Shown: piece after piece, positions 28,205 through 37,996 of the stretch
Position numbering within the stretch: position 1 is the first letter of the stretch
Layout: the number at the start of each line of letters is the position of its first letter
Origin: Pseudomonas sp. RIT409
GTDB lineage: Bacteria > Pseudomonadota > Gammaproteobacteria > Pseudomonadales > Pseudomonadaceae
NCBI RefSeq assembly: GCF_003052515.2
Contig: NZ_QARE02000002.1
Coordinates: 310,001-374,000, forward strand
Length of the DNA stretch: 64,000 nucleotides
Reading direction: 5' to 3'
The notes under the pieces: generated by a model
Database searches by the model: none
What the model saw: the letters and a program-made list of their open reading frames with translations, nothing else
Told to the model about the DNA's origin: nothing
Made by a program: the position numbers and the translations under genes

Positions 28205-28909
28205 ATGCACTCCAACTCGATTGCAGTACCTGAAGCGGCCTTTCAGGCGATCCGTAAGCTGATCGCCGAACAAGGCTACGGGCCCGGTGACAGCCTGCCT
28301 TCGCAACGGGATCTGGCCCTTCGACTGGGGGTCAGTCGTGCCTCATTACGAGAGGCGCTGTCGTCTCTCAGCGCCTTGGGCCTGGTGAGCGTGCAGCCTG
28401 GAAAAGGGGTGTTTGTCCAGGCGATTTCCGAACCACAAACGAGCACGAGCGGTTTTTCCTGGCCATACGCTGCCCATGCGTCGCCTTCCGAGACCTTCCA
28501 GCTGCGTTATGCGCTGGAAGGGTTTGCGGCGGGGCTGGCCGCAGTGACGTTGACCGCTGACGAGCGCGACGTGCTCGAAGACAACGTCGAGGCCATGCGC
28601 CTGGAATTGAAGGCCGGTGACTTCGACAGCGCTGCAAAACTGGATTTCGATTTCCATCGCCGCATCCTCGTGGCCAGCGGCAATCAGGCCATCCTCGGCA
28701 TCATCACCGCCAGCGCCGACATTTTTCTGGAAAGTCAGAAGCTGCCGTTCATCCGAGCGGGACGTGCCATGGAGACGTGGCAAGAACACCGCAAGATCCT
28801 CCGAGCCTTGGCGCGCAACGCGTCCGGCCCGGCGCAGAAGGCGATGCAGGAGCATATCCGCGGAGCTGCGTTGCGGACTGGCATTGTGTTCGTGGCGCCT
28901 TCCCCTTAA
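28205..28909 (+). CDS. GntR-family transcriptional regulator (FadR/FCD type)
   Basis: A 234-residue regulator. The N-terminal GntR winged helix (about residues 8-75) has IRKLIAEQGYGPGDSLPSQRDLALRLGVSRASLREALSSL. The C-terminal FCD ligand domain has LRYALEGFAAGLAAVTLT and DFDFHRRILVASGNQAILGII, with the histidine and acidic residues that often bind a metal or carboxylate ligand. It is divergent from the amino acid ABC operon and is the obvious candidate to control it. The ligand is unknown. Confidence 0.92.
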   Translation: MHSNSIAVPEAAFQAIRKLIAEQGYGPGDSLPSQRDLALRLGVSRASLREALSSLSALGLVSVQPGKGVFVQAISEPQTSTSGFSWPYAAHASPSETFQLRYALEGFAAGLAAVTLTADERDVLEDNVEAMRLELKAGDFDSAAKLDFDFHRRILVASGNQAILGIITASADIFLESQKLPFIRAGRAMETWQEHRKILRALARNASGPAQKAMQEHIRGAALRTGIVFVAPSP

Positions 28910-29076
28910 CGCGTGGGTCCGCCCGACGCCGGAATGTTGGGCGCTGGGCGGGAGTCACTTCAATAAAGCTAGTCATCGCGTCCCATAGCAAGAGACAATC
29001 GCTCCAGCCTTCCTGTCACGCGTTGACACAGTTATGATGACCCACGTTTTTTTGCCTATGACCTCGGAGAAATCTC

Positions 29077-29406
29077 ATGAGTAGCGACCTTATCAAACAC
29101 GTCAGCGACGCGAGCTTCGAAGCCGATGTCCTGAAGGCGAGTGGCCCTGTGCTGGTCGATTACTGGGCTGAATGGTGCGGCCCCTGCAAAATGATTGCCC
29201 CGGTTCTGGACGATATCGCCGGTACCTACGAAGGCAAATTGACCATTGCCAAGCTGAATATCGACGAAAACCAGGAGACGCCGGCCAAGCACGGCGTGCG
29301 CGGCATTCCGACCCTGATGCTGTTCAAGGACGGCGAAGTCGCGGCGACCAAGGTCGGCGCATTGTCCAAGTCGCAACTGCAAGCCTTCCTCGACGCCAAC
29401 ATCTGA
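29077..29406 (+). CDS. trxA: Thioredoxin 1
   Basis: Cytoplasmic disulfide reductase, substrate of thioredoxin reductase. At 109 residues it has the standard length. The active site is W33-C34-G35-P36-C37-K, with the cis-proline segment [20 protein letters not shown]-like -10 (29033-29038) and an AGGTCTCC-less but GGAGA-containing ribosome-binding region precede the ATG. It is followed by its own terminator and then by rho, the common enterobacterial and pseudomonad order. Confidence 0.97.
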   Translation: MSSDLIKHVSDASFEADVLKASGPVLVDYWAEWCGPCKMIAPVLDDIAGTYEGKLTIAKLNIDENQETPAKHGVRGIPTLMLFKDGEVAATKVGALSKSQLQAFLDANI

Positions 29407-29413
29407 TGGCGCT

Positions 29414-29441
29414 AAAGCCCCGCAAAACGCGGGGCTTTTTT
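29414..29441 (+). terminator. Intrinsic terminator of trxA
   Basis: Stem AAAGCCCCGC / GCGGGGCTTT with an AAAAC loop, followed by a T-run, eight bases after the trxA stop. Confidence 0.93.
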
Positions 29442-29633
29442 CTGGTACTGCACTAGACGCTCAGAAAATCAAGTGGTACATTCGGCCCCGCAACGGCTTC
29501 TCCGTTGCCCCCTGCATAGCCGTCGCCGACGTTCTCCTTTCGATTTGCTCGCGATCCTGTCGCCTTCTCTGCGGCGCGGCCTCATTAAGCCAAAAGCTTA
29601 ATTTCCCCTCATACATGATTACGTCATTCCTAT
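29442..29633 (+). promoter_or_regulatory. rho leader region with two small hairpins
   Basis: The 192 bases before rho contain no gene. Two hairpins are visible: GCAACGG / CCGTTGC around CTTCT near 29491-29509, and ATTAAGC / GCTTAAT around CAAAA at 29584-29602. The rho gene is known in enterobacteria to be autoregulated by Rho-dependent attenuation in its leader; that the same happens here is inference. Confidence 0.45.
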
Positions 29634-30893
29634 ATGAACCTGACTGAACTCAAGCAAAAGCCTATTACCGATCTGCTCGAAATGGCCGAACAGATGGGCA
29701 TAGAAAATATGGCCCGTTCGCGCAAGCAGGATGTGATTTTCTCCCTGCTGAAAAAGCACGCTAAAAGCGGCGAGGAAATCTCGGGTGATGGCGTGCTGGA
29801 GATCCTCCAGGATGGCTTCGGCTTCCTTCGCTCTGCAGACGCTTCCTACCTCGCCGGCCCGGACGACATCTACGTTTCTCCTAGCCAGATCCGCCGCTTC
29901 AACCTGCGCACGGGTGACACCATCGTCGGCAAGATCCGCCCACCTAAGGAAGGCGAGCGTTATTTCGCGCTGCTCAAGGTCGACACTATCAACTTCGACC
30001 GTCCGGAAAACGCGAAAAACAAGATCCTGTTCGAAAACCTGACGCCGTTGTTCCCCAACGAGCGTCTGAAGATGGAGGCTGGCAACGGCTCCACCGAGGA
30101 CTTGACCGGTCGTGTCATCGACCTGTGCGCTCCCATCGGCAAAGGTCAGCGTGGCCTGATCGTCGCGCCGCCTAAGGCAGGCAAGACCATCATGCTGCAG
30201 AACATCGCAGCCAACATCACCCGTAACAACCCAGAGTGCCATCTGATCGTCCTGCTGATCGACGAGCGTCCGGAAGAAGTGACCGAGATGCAGCGCACCG
30301 TTCGCGGTGAAGTGGTTGCCTCTACGTTCGACGAGCCGCCGACCCGTCACGTGCAAGTCGCCGAAATGGTGATCGAGAAGGCCAAGCGTCTGGTCGAGCA
30401 CAAGAAAGACGTGGTCATCCTGCTTGACTCCATCACTCGTCTGGCTCGCGCCTACAACACCGTCATTCCGAGCTCCGGCAAGGTCCTGACTGGTGGTGTC
30501 GATGCCCACGCGCTGGAAAAACCGAAACGTTTCTTCGGTGCGGCCCGTAACATCGAAGAAGGCGGTTCGCTGACCATCATCGCCACCGCGCTGGTAGAAA
30601 CCGGCTCGAAGATGGACGAAGTGATCTACGAAGAATTCAAAGGCACCGGCAACATGGAGTTGCCTCTGGATCGCAAGATCGCTGAAAAACGCGTCTTCCC
30701 GGCCATCAACATCAACCGCTCCGGTACTCGCCGCGAAGAGTTGCTGACCGCCGATGACGAGCTGCAGCGCATGTGGATCCTGCGCAAGCTCCTGCATCCG
30801 ATGGATGAAGTCGCTGCGATCGAATTCCTGGTCGACAAGCTGAAAACGACCAAGACCAACGATGAGTTCTTCCTGTCGATGAAGCGCAAGTAA
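29634..30893 (+). CDS. rho: Transcription termination factor Rho
   Basis: Hexameric RNA helicase that ends transcription. The 419-residue length is standard. The N-terminal Rho_N domain ([22 protein letters not shown]), the cold-shock-like RNA-binding domain ([36 protein letters not shown]), the P-loop [12 protein letters not shown], Walker [17 protein letters not shown] and the Q/R loops are all present. It is one of the best conserved proteins in the window. Confidence 0.98.
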   Translation: MNLTELKQKPITDLLEMAEQMGIENMARSRKQDVIFSLLKKHAKSGEEISGDGVLEILQDGFGFLRSADASYLAGPDDIYVSPSQIRRFNLRTGDTIVGKIRPPKEGERYFALLKVDTINFDRPENAKNKILFENLTPLFPNERLKMEAGNGSTEDLTGRVIDLCAPIGKGQRGLIVAPPKAGKTIMLQNIAANITRNNPECHLIVLLIDERPEEVTEMQRTVRGEVVASTFDEPPTRHVQVAEMVIEKAKRLVEHKKDVVILLDSITRLARAYNTVIPSSGKVLTGGVDAHALEKPKRFFGAARNIEEGGSLTIIATALVETGSKMDEVIYEEFKGTGNMELPLDRKIAEKRVFPAININRSGTRREELLTADDELQRMWILRKLLHPMDEVAAIEFLVDKLKTTKTNDEFFLSMKRK

Positions 30894-30941
30894 CGACAGG
30901 GTAAACAACCCATTGCCCGCCGCGCGCGGGGCGGTGGGAGA

Positions 30942-30970
30942 GAGCGGTGTCCATTCGGGCACCCTTTTTT
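30942..30970 (+). terminator. Probable intrinsic terminator after rho
   Basis: The stem GGTG(T)CC / GGCACC around ATTCG has one bulged T and is followed by eight T, ending 34 bases before the next gene start. Confidence 0.75.
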
Positions 30971-31003
30971 TTCGTACTGCGACAACGCGAGACAGGGAGC
31001 GTC

Positions 31004-32968
31004 ATGCACACGTTTGGCAATCGTCGGGATATCGACGGGCTGCGGGCTTTGGCCGTCATTCCAGTGGTGCTGTATCACTTCGGATTTGGCGTATTCAGCG
31101 GCGGCTTCGTGGGTGTCGATGTGTTTTTCGTCATCTCCGGCTTCCTGATCACCTCGATCATCGTTCGAGAGATCGGCGCGGGACGCTTCAGCTTTGTCGA
31201 TTTCTGGGCGCGGCGCGCCAGGCGGATCATTCCTGCCCTTACCGTGATGATGCTCGCCGCTTTGGTGGTCGGCTGGGTATTGATGCCCGCCAACGACTAT
31301 TCGCAGTTAGGGCGAGCGGTGCGCTATCAGGCGATGTTCGCGTCCAATATCCTGTTCATGCGTCAGGACGGATATTTCAATCCCGCCTCGGATTTCAAAC
31401 CGCTGCTGCACACCTGGTCGCTGTCTGTCGAAGAGCAGTACTACATTCTTTTTCCGCTGCTGATGGTGGCGCTGACCCGTTATTTTCGTCATTGGCGCTG
31501 GATACTGCTGGGCGTGCTGGTGGTCTCGTTCGCCTTGAATGTCGGGATGGTCAAGCGTCAGCCCGACGCGGCGTTTTTCCTCTTGCCGATGCGCGCGTGG
31601 GAATTGCTGTGCGGTGCAATGCTGGCTGTCCTTCCTGCTTCCCCACGCAAACTGTCGCCATGGGCGTATCAGGGCGTCAGCCTGGCCGGCCTGTTGGCGG
31701 TGCTTTACGCCATCCTTGCACTCGATAAATACACGCCGTTTCCCGGCTGGGCTGCCCTGCTGCCGGTTCTGGGCGCCACTGCGATGATCTGGGCCAACGG
31801 GCAGGGGCCCACGCTGGTCGGGCGGCTGTTAAGCGGGCGCGTGATGGTGGCGGTCGGGTTGGTTTCCTACTCCTGGTACCTCTGGCACTGGCCGGTATTC
31901 GTTTACGCCAATGCGGTTTCGGTCGATGGGATGCAGGCTCGTGAGGCGGGGGCTTGGGTCGTGCTGACGTTGGTGCTGGCCTGGCTGAGTTGGCGGCTGG
32001 TTGAGCTGCCGTTCCGCGAAAAACGCTTGCTGCCTGGGCGTCGGCCGGTATTGCTGGCCGGGCTGACGGCGCTGGTGGTGATCGGTATCGCCGGTCAAGC
32101 GGTGCGGTACCGTGACGGGGTTCCAGAGCGGCTCTCGGGGCAGGCGCTGCAATATGCGCAGGCGCGAGACTGGCAGCGAGGTCAGATGGAGTGTCTGCTG
32201 CAACGGGACAGCGAAGACCTGCGCAAGATATGCCGCTTTGGAGGTGACGAGCGAGCGGCGCCGAGGCAACTGGTCTGGGGTGATAGTCACGCCGCTGCGC
32301 TCAAGCCGGCCATTGAAGCGGACGCCGAGCGCTACGGCAGCCCGGTCTGGCTGGCCAGCCTGTCTGGCTGTCCACCGATTCTAGGGCACGAGCCCCGTCA
32401 GCAATGCCAGGCTTTCAATCAAGCCACGCTGCAAACCGTGCGCGACCACGGCATTCGCAACGTGGTGCTCGCGGCGCGCTGGAGCCTGTACCTCTACGGC
32501 GAAGAGGACGGCGACATGCGCAATGCGTTTTATCGCGATGAAAGCCGCTCGGTGGCCCAACAGGAGATGGCCAGGGACCTGAGCGCCATGGTGCACAGCT
32601 TGCGCGCGGCAGGGGCGACGGTGTGGATCCTCAAGGAAGTCCCGTTGCAACGACAGGGTACCGTGGCGCGGTTGGCCAGCCTGGCCATGGTCGGCCGGTC
32701 GGCTGAAAAGCTGGGGCGGCCAATGGCCGAGCATCTGGCGCGGCAGCAGTTCTTGAACGGGCTTTTCGGACGACTGAGTGCCGAAGACCCGAACGTTCGT
32801 ACCCTCGACCCGACGCCGCTGATGTGTCCGGGCGGGATCTGCCGGGCGGAATTCGACGGCCACTCGCAATACATGGACGAGAATCACCTCTCCGATGCCG
32901 GCGGCGAACGCATGCAGCCCCTGCTCGCGCCGATATTCATGCATGAAAACGCCCGTCAAGGCGGATGA
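31004..32968 (+). CDS. OafA/YrhL-type acyltransferase with SGNH domain
   Basis: Inner-membrane O-acetyltransferase for a surface glycan. I start at the ATG at 31004 (MHTFGNRRDIDGLRALAV) behind GGGAG; the longer in-frame start runs back into the rho terminator. The 654-residue protein has an acyltransferase-3 domain with about ten spans (FFVISGFLITSIIVREI, LLHTWSLSVEEQYYILFPLL) and a C-terminal periplasmic SGNH hydrolase-like domain with LVWGDSHAAALKPAIEAD and the distal DENHLSDAGGERM supplying catalytic Asp/His. The acceptor, for example LPS O-antigen or another polysaccharide, is not known. Confidence 0.92.
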   Translation: MHTFGNRRDIDGLRALAVIPVVLYHFGFGVFSGGFVGVDVFFVISGFLITSIIVREIGAGRFSFVDFWARRARRIIPALTVMMLAALVVGWVLMPANDYSQLGRAVRYQAMFASNILFMRQDGYFNPASDFKPLLHTWSLSVEEQYYILFPLLMVALTRYFRHWRWILLGVLVVSFALNVGMVKRQPDAAFFLLPMRAWELLCGAMLAVLPASPRKLSPWAYQGVSLAGLLAVLYAILALDKYTPFPGWAALLPVLGATAMIWANGQGPTLVGRLLSGRVMVAVGLVSYSWYLWHWPVFVYANAVSVDGMQAREAGAWVVLTLVLAWLSWRLVELPFREKRLLPGRRPVLLAGLTALVVIGIAGQAVRYRDGVPERLSGQALQYAQARDWQRGQMECLLQRDSEDLRKICRFGGDERAAPRQLVWGDSHAAALKPAIEADAERYGSPVWLASLSGCPPILGHEPRQQCQAFNQATLQTVRDHGIRNVVLAARWSLYLYGEEDGDMRNAFYRDESRSVAQQEMARDLSAMVHSLRAAGATVWILKEVPLQRQGTVARLASLAMVGRSAEKLGRPMAEHLARQQFLNGLFGRLSAEDPNVRTLDPTPLMCPGGICRAEFDGHSQYMDENHLSDAGGERMQPLLAPIFMHENARQGG

Positions 32969-33041
32969 TTACGTGTCAGGCTGCTGCCGTAGGCCTCCAG
33001 AGCAGGTAGGATGTGCATCTATTTGTTAAGTGGCCGGGTTA

Positions 33042-34508
33042 ATGAAATTCAACGACCTCCGGGATTTCGTGCAGCAGCTTGAGCAGCGCGGAGAATTGAA
33101 ACGCATCCACGTACCCATTTCCCCTGTGCTGGAAATGACCGAAGTCTGTGATCGGACCTTGCGCAACAAGGGCCCGGCCTTGCTGTTCGAGAACCCCACC
33201 GGCTTCGATATTCCGGTGCTGGGCAACCTGTTCGGAACGCCTGAGCGCGTGGCCATGGGCATGGGGGCTGAATCCATCGGCGAGTTGCGGGAGATTGGCA
33301 AGCTGCTGGCCTTTCTCAAAGAACCCGAGCCGCCCAAAGGGCTGAAGGACGCCTGGTCGAAGCTGCCGATTTTCAAGAAAGTCATCGCCATGGCGCCTAA
33401 AGTCGTCAAGGAAGCACCCTGCCAGGAAACGGTCGTCGAGGGCGATGATGTCGATCTGGGCATGCTTCCAGTGCAGACCTGCTGGCCTGGCGATGTCGGC
33501 CCGCTGATCACCTGGGGGCTGACGGTCACCAAGGGCCCTAACAAAGAACGTCAGAACCTCGGTATTTACCGCCAGCAAGTGATTGGTCGCAACAAGGTCA
33601 TCATGCGCTGGCTGAGCCATCGTGGCGGCGCGCTGGATTTCAAGGAGTGGTGTGACAAGCATCCTGGCCAGCCTTTTCCTGTATCCGTGGCATTGGGTGC
33701 TGATCCGGCGACCATCCTGGGTGCGGTCACGCCTGTCCCGGATAGCTTGTCCGAATACGCATTCGCGGGACTGCTGCGTGGCAACCGTACCGAACTGATC
33801 AAATGCCGGGGCAATGACCTGCAAGTCCCAGCCAGTGCGGAAATCGTGCTTGAAGGTGTGATTCATCCTGGTGAAATGGCTGACGAAGGCCCTTACGGCG
33901 ATCACACCGGTTACTACAACGAAGTCGATCGCTTCCCGGTGTTCACCGTCGAACGCATCACTCACCGCATCAAGCCGATCTATCACAGCACCTACACGGG
34001 GCGTCCACCGGATGAGCCGGCCATTCTGGGTGTGGCGTTGAACGAAGTGTTCGTGCCGATTCTGCAGAAGCAGTTTCCGGAAATAACCGATTTCTACCTC
34101 CCCCCGGAAGGCTGCTCCTACCGCATGGCCGTCGTGACCATGAAGAAGCAGTACCCGGGGCACGCCAAGCGCGTGATGTTGGGCGTCTGGTCGTTTTTGC
34201 GACAGTTCATGTACACCAAGTTCGTTATCGTCACCGACGATGACATCAACGCGCGGGACTGGAACGACGTCATCTGGGCAATCACCACGCGCATGGACCC
34301 CAAGCGCGATACGGTGATGATCGACAACACGCCGATCGACTACCTCGACTTTGCGTCCCCCGTCTCCGGGCTGGGTTCGAAGATGGGGCTGGATGCCACG
34401 CACAAATGGCCGGGCGAAACGACGCGTGAGTGGGGGCGTGCAATCGTCAAGGATGACGCCGTCACTCGTCGGATCGACGATATCTGGAATCAGCTGGGAA
34501 TAGATTGA
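33042..34508 (+). CDS. ubiD: UbiD, 3-octaprenyl-4-hydroxybenzoate carboxy-lyase
   Basis: Prenylated-FMN-dependent decarboxylase of ubiquinone synthesis, working with UbiX. The start is [21 protein letters not shown] at 33042, giving 488 residues, the usual length; an upstream GTG in frame is unlikely. Conserved segments include [25 protein letters not shown] and [20 protein letters not shown] (the catalytic Glu-Arg-Glu region). The stop overlaps the next gene start (TGATG). Confidence 0.96.
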   Translation: MKFNDLRDFVQQLEQRGELKRIHVPISPVLEMTEVCDRTLRNKGPALLFENPTGFDIPVLGNLFGTPERVAMGMGAESIGELREIGKLLAFLKEPEPPKGLKDAWSKLPIFKKVIAMAPKVVKEAPCQETVVEGDDVDLGMLPVQTCWPGDVGPLITWGLTVTKGPNKERQNLGIYRQQVIGRNKVIMRWLSHRGGALDFKEWCDKHPGQPFPVSVALGADPATILGAVTPVPDSLSEYAFAGLLRGNRTELIKCRGNDLQVPASAEIVLEGVIHPGEMADEGPYGDHTGYYNEVDRFPVFTVERITHRIKPIYHSTYTGRPPDEPAILGVALNEVFVPILQKQFPEITDFYLPPEGCSYRMAVVTMKKQYPGHAKRVMLGVWSFLRQFMYTKFVIVTDDDINARDWNDVIWAITTRMDPKRDTVMIDNTPIDYLDFASPVSGLGSKMGLDATHKWPGETTREWGRAIVKDDAVTRRIDDIWNQLGID

Positions 34509-35476
34509 TGCGTGTAACCTTGCAGCCGTCGGGCGCAGTGCTCGAGACATTGCCCGGCGAGCCGATCCTCGACGCCGCTCAGCGCCTGGGCTATGAATGT
34601 CCGCAGAGCTGCCGTAATGGCAACTGCCACATCTGTTCGGCACTGCTGGTCGAAGGTACTGTCCAGCAGGGGGGTGAGCTGCGAGGGCACGGCGAGATCT
34701 ACACCTGCATCGCGGTGCCGCAGCAAGACTGCGTCGTCGTGTGGGACAGCGTCTTGCCGCTGGGCGAATTGCCGGTGCGTACGTTTGGCTGCCAGGTCAC
34801 CGAATGCGTGGAAGTCGGCGGAGACGTGTGGCGTGTCATGCTCCGCGCGCCCGCAGGCAAGCCACCTCGCTACCACGCCGGGCAATACCTGATGATCGCG
34901 CGTGATGACGGTGAGAAATCGGCGTTTTCCATGGCGTCGGCCCCCGAAAGCGGTCGAGACCTCGAGATCCATGTCCTGGCCCGTGAGGCCAGCGCGCAAA
35001 ACTTGATCAAACAGCTCCAGCGCGACGGTACCGCGCGCGTTGAACTGCCGTTTGGCGATACCCATTTGGGTGAGCTGCCCGACGGCCCGCTGGTACTGAT
35101 TGCAGCGGGTACCGGGATGGGGCAGATGCACAGCCTGATCGAACATTGCCGCTCCAAGGGATTCCCGCATCCGGTGCATGTCTATTGGGGGGTGCGCCGC
35201 CCCGAGGACTTCTACGAGCTCAAGCATTGGGACGAGTGGAAAACGCTGCCTAACCTGCACCTGCACAAAATCGTCAGCGACCTGTGCGGGTGGGAAGGGC
35301 GTTGCGGGTTGTTGCATGAAGCCGTATGTGAAGACTTCGCTGATTTGAAATCGATTCAGGTCTACGCCAGCGGGTCGCCGACGATGGTGTACTCGACGCT
35401 CGATGCGTTGGTGATGGCGGGTATGGACGCACGGCAGATGCGCGCAGATGTGTTTGCCTACGCCCCGCGCACATGA
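34508..35476 (+). CDS. Ferredoxin/NAD(P)H-flavin reductase fusion
   Basis: A 322-residue electron-transfer protein. The N-terminal 2Fe-2S ferredoxin domain has the ligand set CPQSCRNGNCHICSALLVEG and a distal YTCIA. It is joined to an FAD/NAD(P)H reductase domain (residues about 95-322) with RYHAGQYLMIA, FSMASAPES and LIAAGTGMGQMHSLIEH. It is annotated in relatives as CDP-6-deoxy-delta-3,4-glucoseen reductase, but nothing here supports that sugar role. Translational coupling to ubiD suggests it delivers electrons to a neighbouring step such as flavin or ubiquinone metabolism; this is inference. The 184 bases after it hold no gene. Confidence 0.9.
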   Translation: MRVTLQPSGAVLETLPGEPILDAAQRLGYECPQSCRNGNCHICSALLVEGTVQQGGELRGHGEIYTCIAVPQQDCVVVWDSVLPLGELPVRTFGCQVTECVEVGGDVWRVMLRAPAGKPPRYHAGQYLMIARDDGEKSAFSMASAPESGRDLEIHVLAREASAQNLIKQLQRDGTARVELPFGDTHLGELPDGPLVLIAAGTGMGQMHSLIEHCRSKGFPHPVHVYWGVRRPEDFYELKHWDEWKTLPNLHLHKIVSDLCGWEGRCGLLHEAVCEDFADLKSIQVYASGSPTMVYSTLDALVMAGMDARQMRADVFAYAPRT

Positions 35477-35660
35477 CCGTCCGCCCGATGGCAGCGGCAG
35501 TGGAAAGTTAATTGCATCAAAATAACGGCAGGTCGGCTTTACGACGCATCGACCTGCCTGTTGCTCGCTGATCGCGGTAGTTGTTGATCCGCTGTTGGCA
35601 GAGCTGCTTTACAGAGTTCAGCGCTGACGCTGGCCATCAGCAGGCCAGCGGGGGAGCCAG

Positions 35661-36335
35661 ATGGTGAATCGAATCAATAGCCTGGTAGAGGCCGTCCATG
35701 ATGGCCTCGGATTGTCCTACCCGCCTGTTATCGACCTCGGGCCCAAACTCACCCACGAACAGCTCCTCGCTTCAATGCACGCCACGCTGTCCAGGCACGA
35801 GGGAGGGCCGGTCTGGCTATTCGCCTACGGATCATTGATCTGGCGCCCCGAGTGCTCCGCGGTGGAGCGTCAGCGGGGGCGAGTGCACGGCTATCATCGC
35901 GGTCTTTACCTTTGGTCGCACGAGCATCGCGGCACGCCCGAGCAGCCGGGACTGGTTTTTGGCCTTGATCGCGGGGGCTCTTGCAGTGGCTTTGCCTATC
36001 GCCTGCCGGAAGAGAACATCGAAGAATCGCTGCTGGCGCTGTGGCAGCGAGAAATGCCATATCCGTCTTACCGCCCTCATTGGCTGAGTTGCCGACTGGA
36101 GGATGGCACCAAGGTTCAGGCGCTGGGCTTTGTGTTGGAAAGGCATTTGCCCAGCTACGCCGGTAATCTGCCGGACAGTGTGCTGACTCAAGTCCTGGCC
36201 AGCGCCAGCGGGAGATACGGCACGACGTGGGAGTACGTCGAACAGACCATCCATGCACTGCGTAATCACGCCATGCCGGATGTCAGCCTGGAGAAGCGCT
36301 TCAAACGTTGCAGGCCGGTGTTGTTGGCGGTTTGA
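35661..36335 (+). CDS. Gamma-glutamylcyclotransferase, ChaC-like
   Basis: Likely degrades glutathione to 5-oxoproline and Cys-Gly. The 224-residue protein has the family motif VWLFAYGSLIWRPE, GLVFGLDRGGSCSGFAYRL and NIEESLLALWQREMPYPSYRP containing the catalytic-position glutamate. A GGGGGAG ribosome-binding site lies seven bases before the ATG. It stands alone between the reductase gene and convergent glpT. Confidence 0.9.
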   Translation: MVNRINSLVEAVHDGLGLSYPPVIDLGPKLTHEQLLASMHATLSRHEGGPVWLFAYGSLIWRPECSAVERQRGRVHGYHRGLYLWSHEHRGTPEQPGLVFGLDRGGSCSGFAYRLPEENIEESLLALWQREMPYPSYRPHWLSCRLEDGTKVQALGFVLERHLPSYAGNLPDSVLTQVLASASGRYGTTWEYVEQTIHALRNHAMPDVSLEKRFKRCRPVLLAV

Positions 36336-36359
36336 TCCGGCCACATGGCCGAAAACGTA

Positions 36360-36391
36360 ACGCGTAGCGGTCTGCCTAGACGGCTACGCGT
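36360..36391. terminator. Hairpin between the ChaC-like gene and glpT
   Basis: Arms ACGCGTAGC / GCTACGCGT (9 bases) with an inner stem GTCT / AGAC, one G-G mismatch and a GCCT loop. It lies in the 69-base gap between convergent genes and could end both transcripts, though only short T-tracts flank it. Confidence 0.65.
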
Positions 36392-36404
36392 GTTCTCCCT
36401 CACG

Positions 36405-37760
36405 TTACGCGTTTGCTTCTCGCGACTGGCTCGCCACCCGCGTATGCCGCAGCGTAGGTGCCAGGAAAACGATCGACAGCACGCAAGCGCCGACCAGCAT
36501 GATGAACCCGCCATTCCAGCCGAAATGATCGACGGTATAGCCCATGAGCGCACTCGCCGCGACTGAGCCGCCCAAGTAGCCGAACAGCCCCGTAAAACCT
36601 GCCGCAGTGCCCGCTGCCTTTTTCGGTGCCAGTTCCAGCGCTTGCAAGCCAACCAGCATGACCGGGCCGTAGATCAGGAAGCCGATGGAAACCAGTGCAA
36701 TCATGTCGATTGTCGGGTTACCCGGCGGATTGAGCCAGTACACCAGCGTCGCTACAGTCACCAGCAGCATGAACACAATACCGGTCAACCCACGGTTGCC
36801 ACGGAAAATTTTGTCCGACATCCAGCCGCACAGCAGGGTGCCCGGAATACCTGCCCACTCGTAAAAGAAGTATGCCCAGGACGTCTTATCGACATCGAAG
36901 TGTTTGGCTTCCTTGAGGTAGGTCGGCGCCCAGTCCAGTACGCCGTAGCGCAGCAGGTAGACAAATACGTTGGCGAGGGCGATGTACCACAGCATTTTGT
37001 TGCGCAGCACGTATTTGACGAAGATTTCCTTGGCGCTGAATTCCTCTTCATGGCTGGCGTTATAGCCTTCCGGGTAATCGTTCTTGTACTCCTCGACCGG
37101 TGGCAGACCCACCGACTGTGGGGTGTCGCGCATCGTGGCAAACGCGAACAATGCCACGAACAGCGCCACTGCCGCCGGTACGTAGAACGCCGCGTGCCAG
37201 TCATTCGTCCAGCCCAGACCCAGCAAGAACAGCGGACCGATCAAGCCGCCACCCACGTTGTGGGCCACGTTCCATACCGACACCACGCCGCCGCGCTCTT
37301 TCTGTGACCACCAGTGCACCATGGTCCGCCCGCTCGGTGGCCAGCCCATGCCCTGTGCCCAGCCGTTGATGAACAGCAGAATGAACATGATCGTCACGCT
37401 CGACGTTGCCCAAGGCGCAAAGCCGAACACGAACATTACCAGCGCCGAAATCAGCAGGCCAAACGGCAAGAAGTAACGGGGGTTGGAGCGATCAGACACC
37501 AGCCCCATCAAGAACTTCGACAAACCATAGGCAATCGCGATGGCCGAGATCGCCACCCCGAGCTCACCTCGGGTGTAGCCTTCGTCGATCAGGTACGGCA
37601 TGGCTAGGGAAAAGTTCTTGCGCAGCAGGTAGTAGCCCGCGTAACCGAAGAAGATGCCTGCAAAAATCTGCCAGCGCAGACGGCGATACGTAGGGTCGAC
37701 ACGCTCGGCAGGCATGCGAGCCTGATGCGCGGCTGGTCGGAAAAAGGCAAACATCGACAC
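36405..37760 (-). CDS. glpT: Glycerol-3-phosphate transporter GlpT
   Basis: Major facilitator antiporter taking up glycerol-3-phosphate in exchange for phosphate; it also imports fosfomycin. The 451-residue protein has twelve spans. Family segments are [51 protein letters not shown] and [19 protein letters not shown], with the substrate-binding arginine and histidine positions of the organophosphate:phosphate antiporter family. The start MSMFAFF at 37760 follows a GGAG site; a second ATG is two codons later. Confidence 0.96.
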   Translation of the reverse strand: MSMFAFFRPAAHQARMPAERVDPTYRRLRWQIFAGIFFGYAGYYLLRKNFSLAMPYLIDEGYTRGELGVAISAIAIAYGLSKFLMGLVSDRSNPRYFLPFGLLISALVMFVFGFAPWATSSVTIMFILLFINGWAQGMGWPPSGRTMVHWWSQKERGGVVSVWNVAHNVGGGLIGPLFLLGLGWTNDWHAAFYVPAAVALFVALFAFATMRDTPQSVGLPPVEEYKNDYPEGYNASHEEEFSAKEIFVKYVLRNKMLWYIALANVFVYLLRYGVLDWAPTYLKEAKHFDVDKTSWAYFFYEWAGIPGTLLCGWMSDKIFRGNRGLTGIVFMLLVTVATLVYWLNPPGNPTIDMIALVSIGFLIYGPVMLVGLQALELAPKKAAGTAAGFTGLFGYLGGSVAASALMGYTVDHFGWNGGFIMLVGACVLSIVFLAPTLRHTRVASQSREANA

Positions 37761-37771
37761 ACTCCAGATTG

Positions 37772-37789
37772 TTCGTATTGTTATGCGAA
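37772..37789. promoter_or_regulatory. Candidate GlpR-like operator before glpT
   Basis: Dyad TTCGTATTGTTATGCGAA: outer TTCG/CGAA and inner AT/AT pairs are symmetric. It ends 12 bases before the glpT start on the same strand, beside the ribosome-binding site. Glycerol-3-phosphate repressors bind TTCG-type half-sites, so a GlpR role is possible. A second, perfect 12-base palindrome CCGAAATTTCGG lies at 37846-37857. Confidence 0.45.
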
Positions 37790-37931
37790 ATCGAATATTA
37801 CATTTTCATTACAGAAAATAGGAAGGCTTCCCATCGGCAAAAGTTCCGAAATTTCGGCAGATTGGCGTGTTGGATTGCGAACATGACGAGATGGTATGCG
37901 GCGGCTTGCGGCGTTCAGCAGCGTCCTACTT

Positions 37932-37950
37932 GAGAATCAGAATCGATAAC
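37932..37950 (+). promoter_or_regulatory. Possible Fur box before the TonB-like pseudogene
   Basis: GAGAATCAGAATCGATAAC matches the 19-base Fur consensus at 13 positions by eye. It lies 46 bases before the first ATG of the TonB-like gene. Iron control of a tonB-type gene would be expected, but the match is moderate. Confidence 0.4.
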
Positions 37951-37996
37951 CTTACTGGCACACCGTTCACGCTCTAACATCGCCGTCATTCGCCGC

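Noticed and set aside
29619..30962. Long leftward frame opposite rho
   Set aside because: Antisense shadow of a highly conserved gene; no recognisable domain.
33039..34643. Leftward frame of over 500 codons opposite ubiD
   Set aside because: Shadow frame extending across the ubiD-reductase junction; no protein-like motifs.
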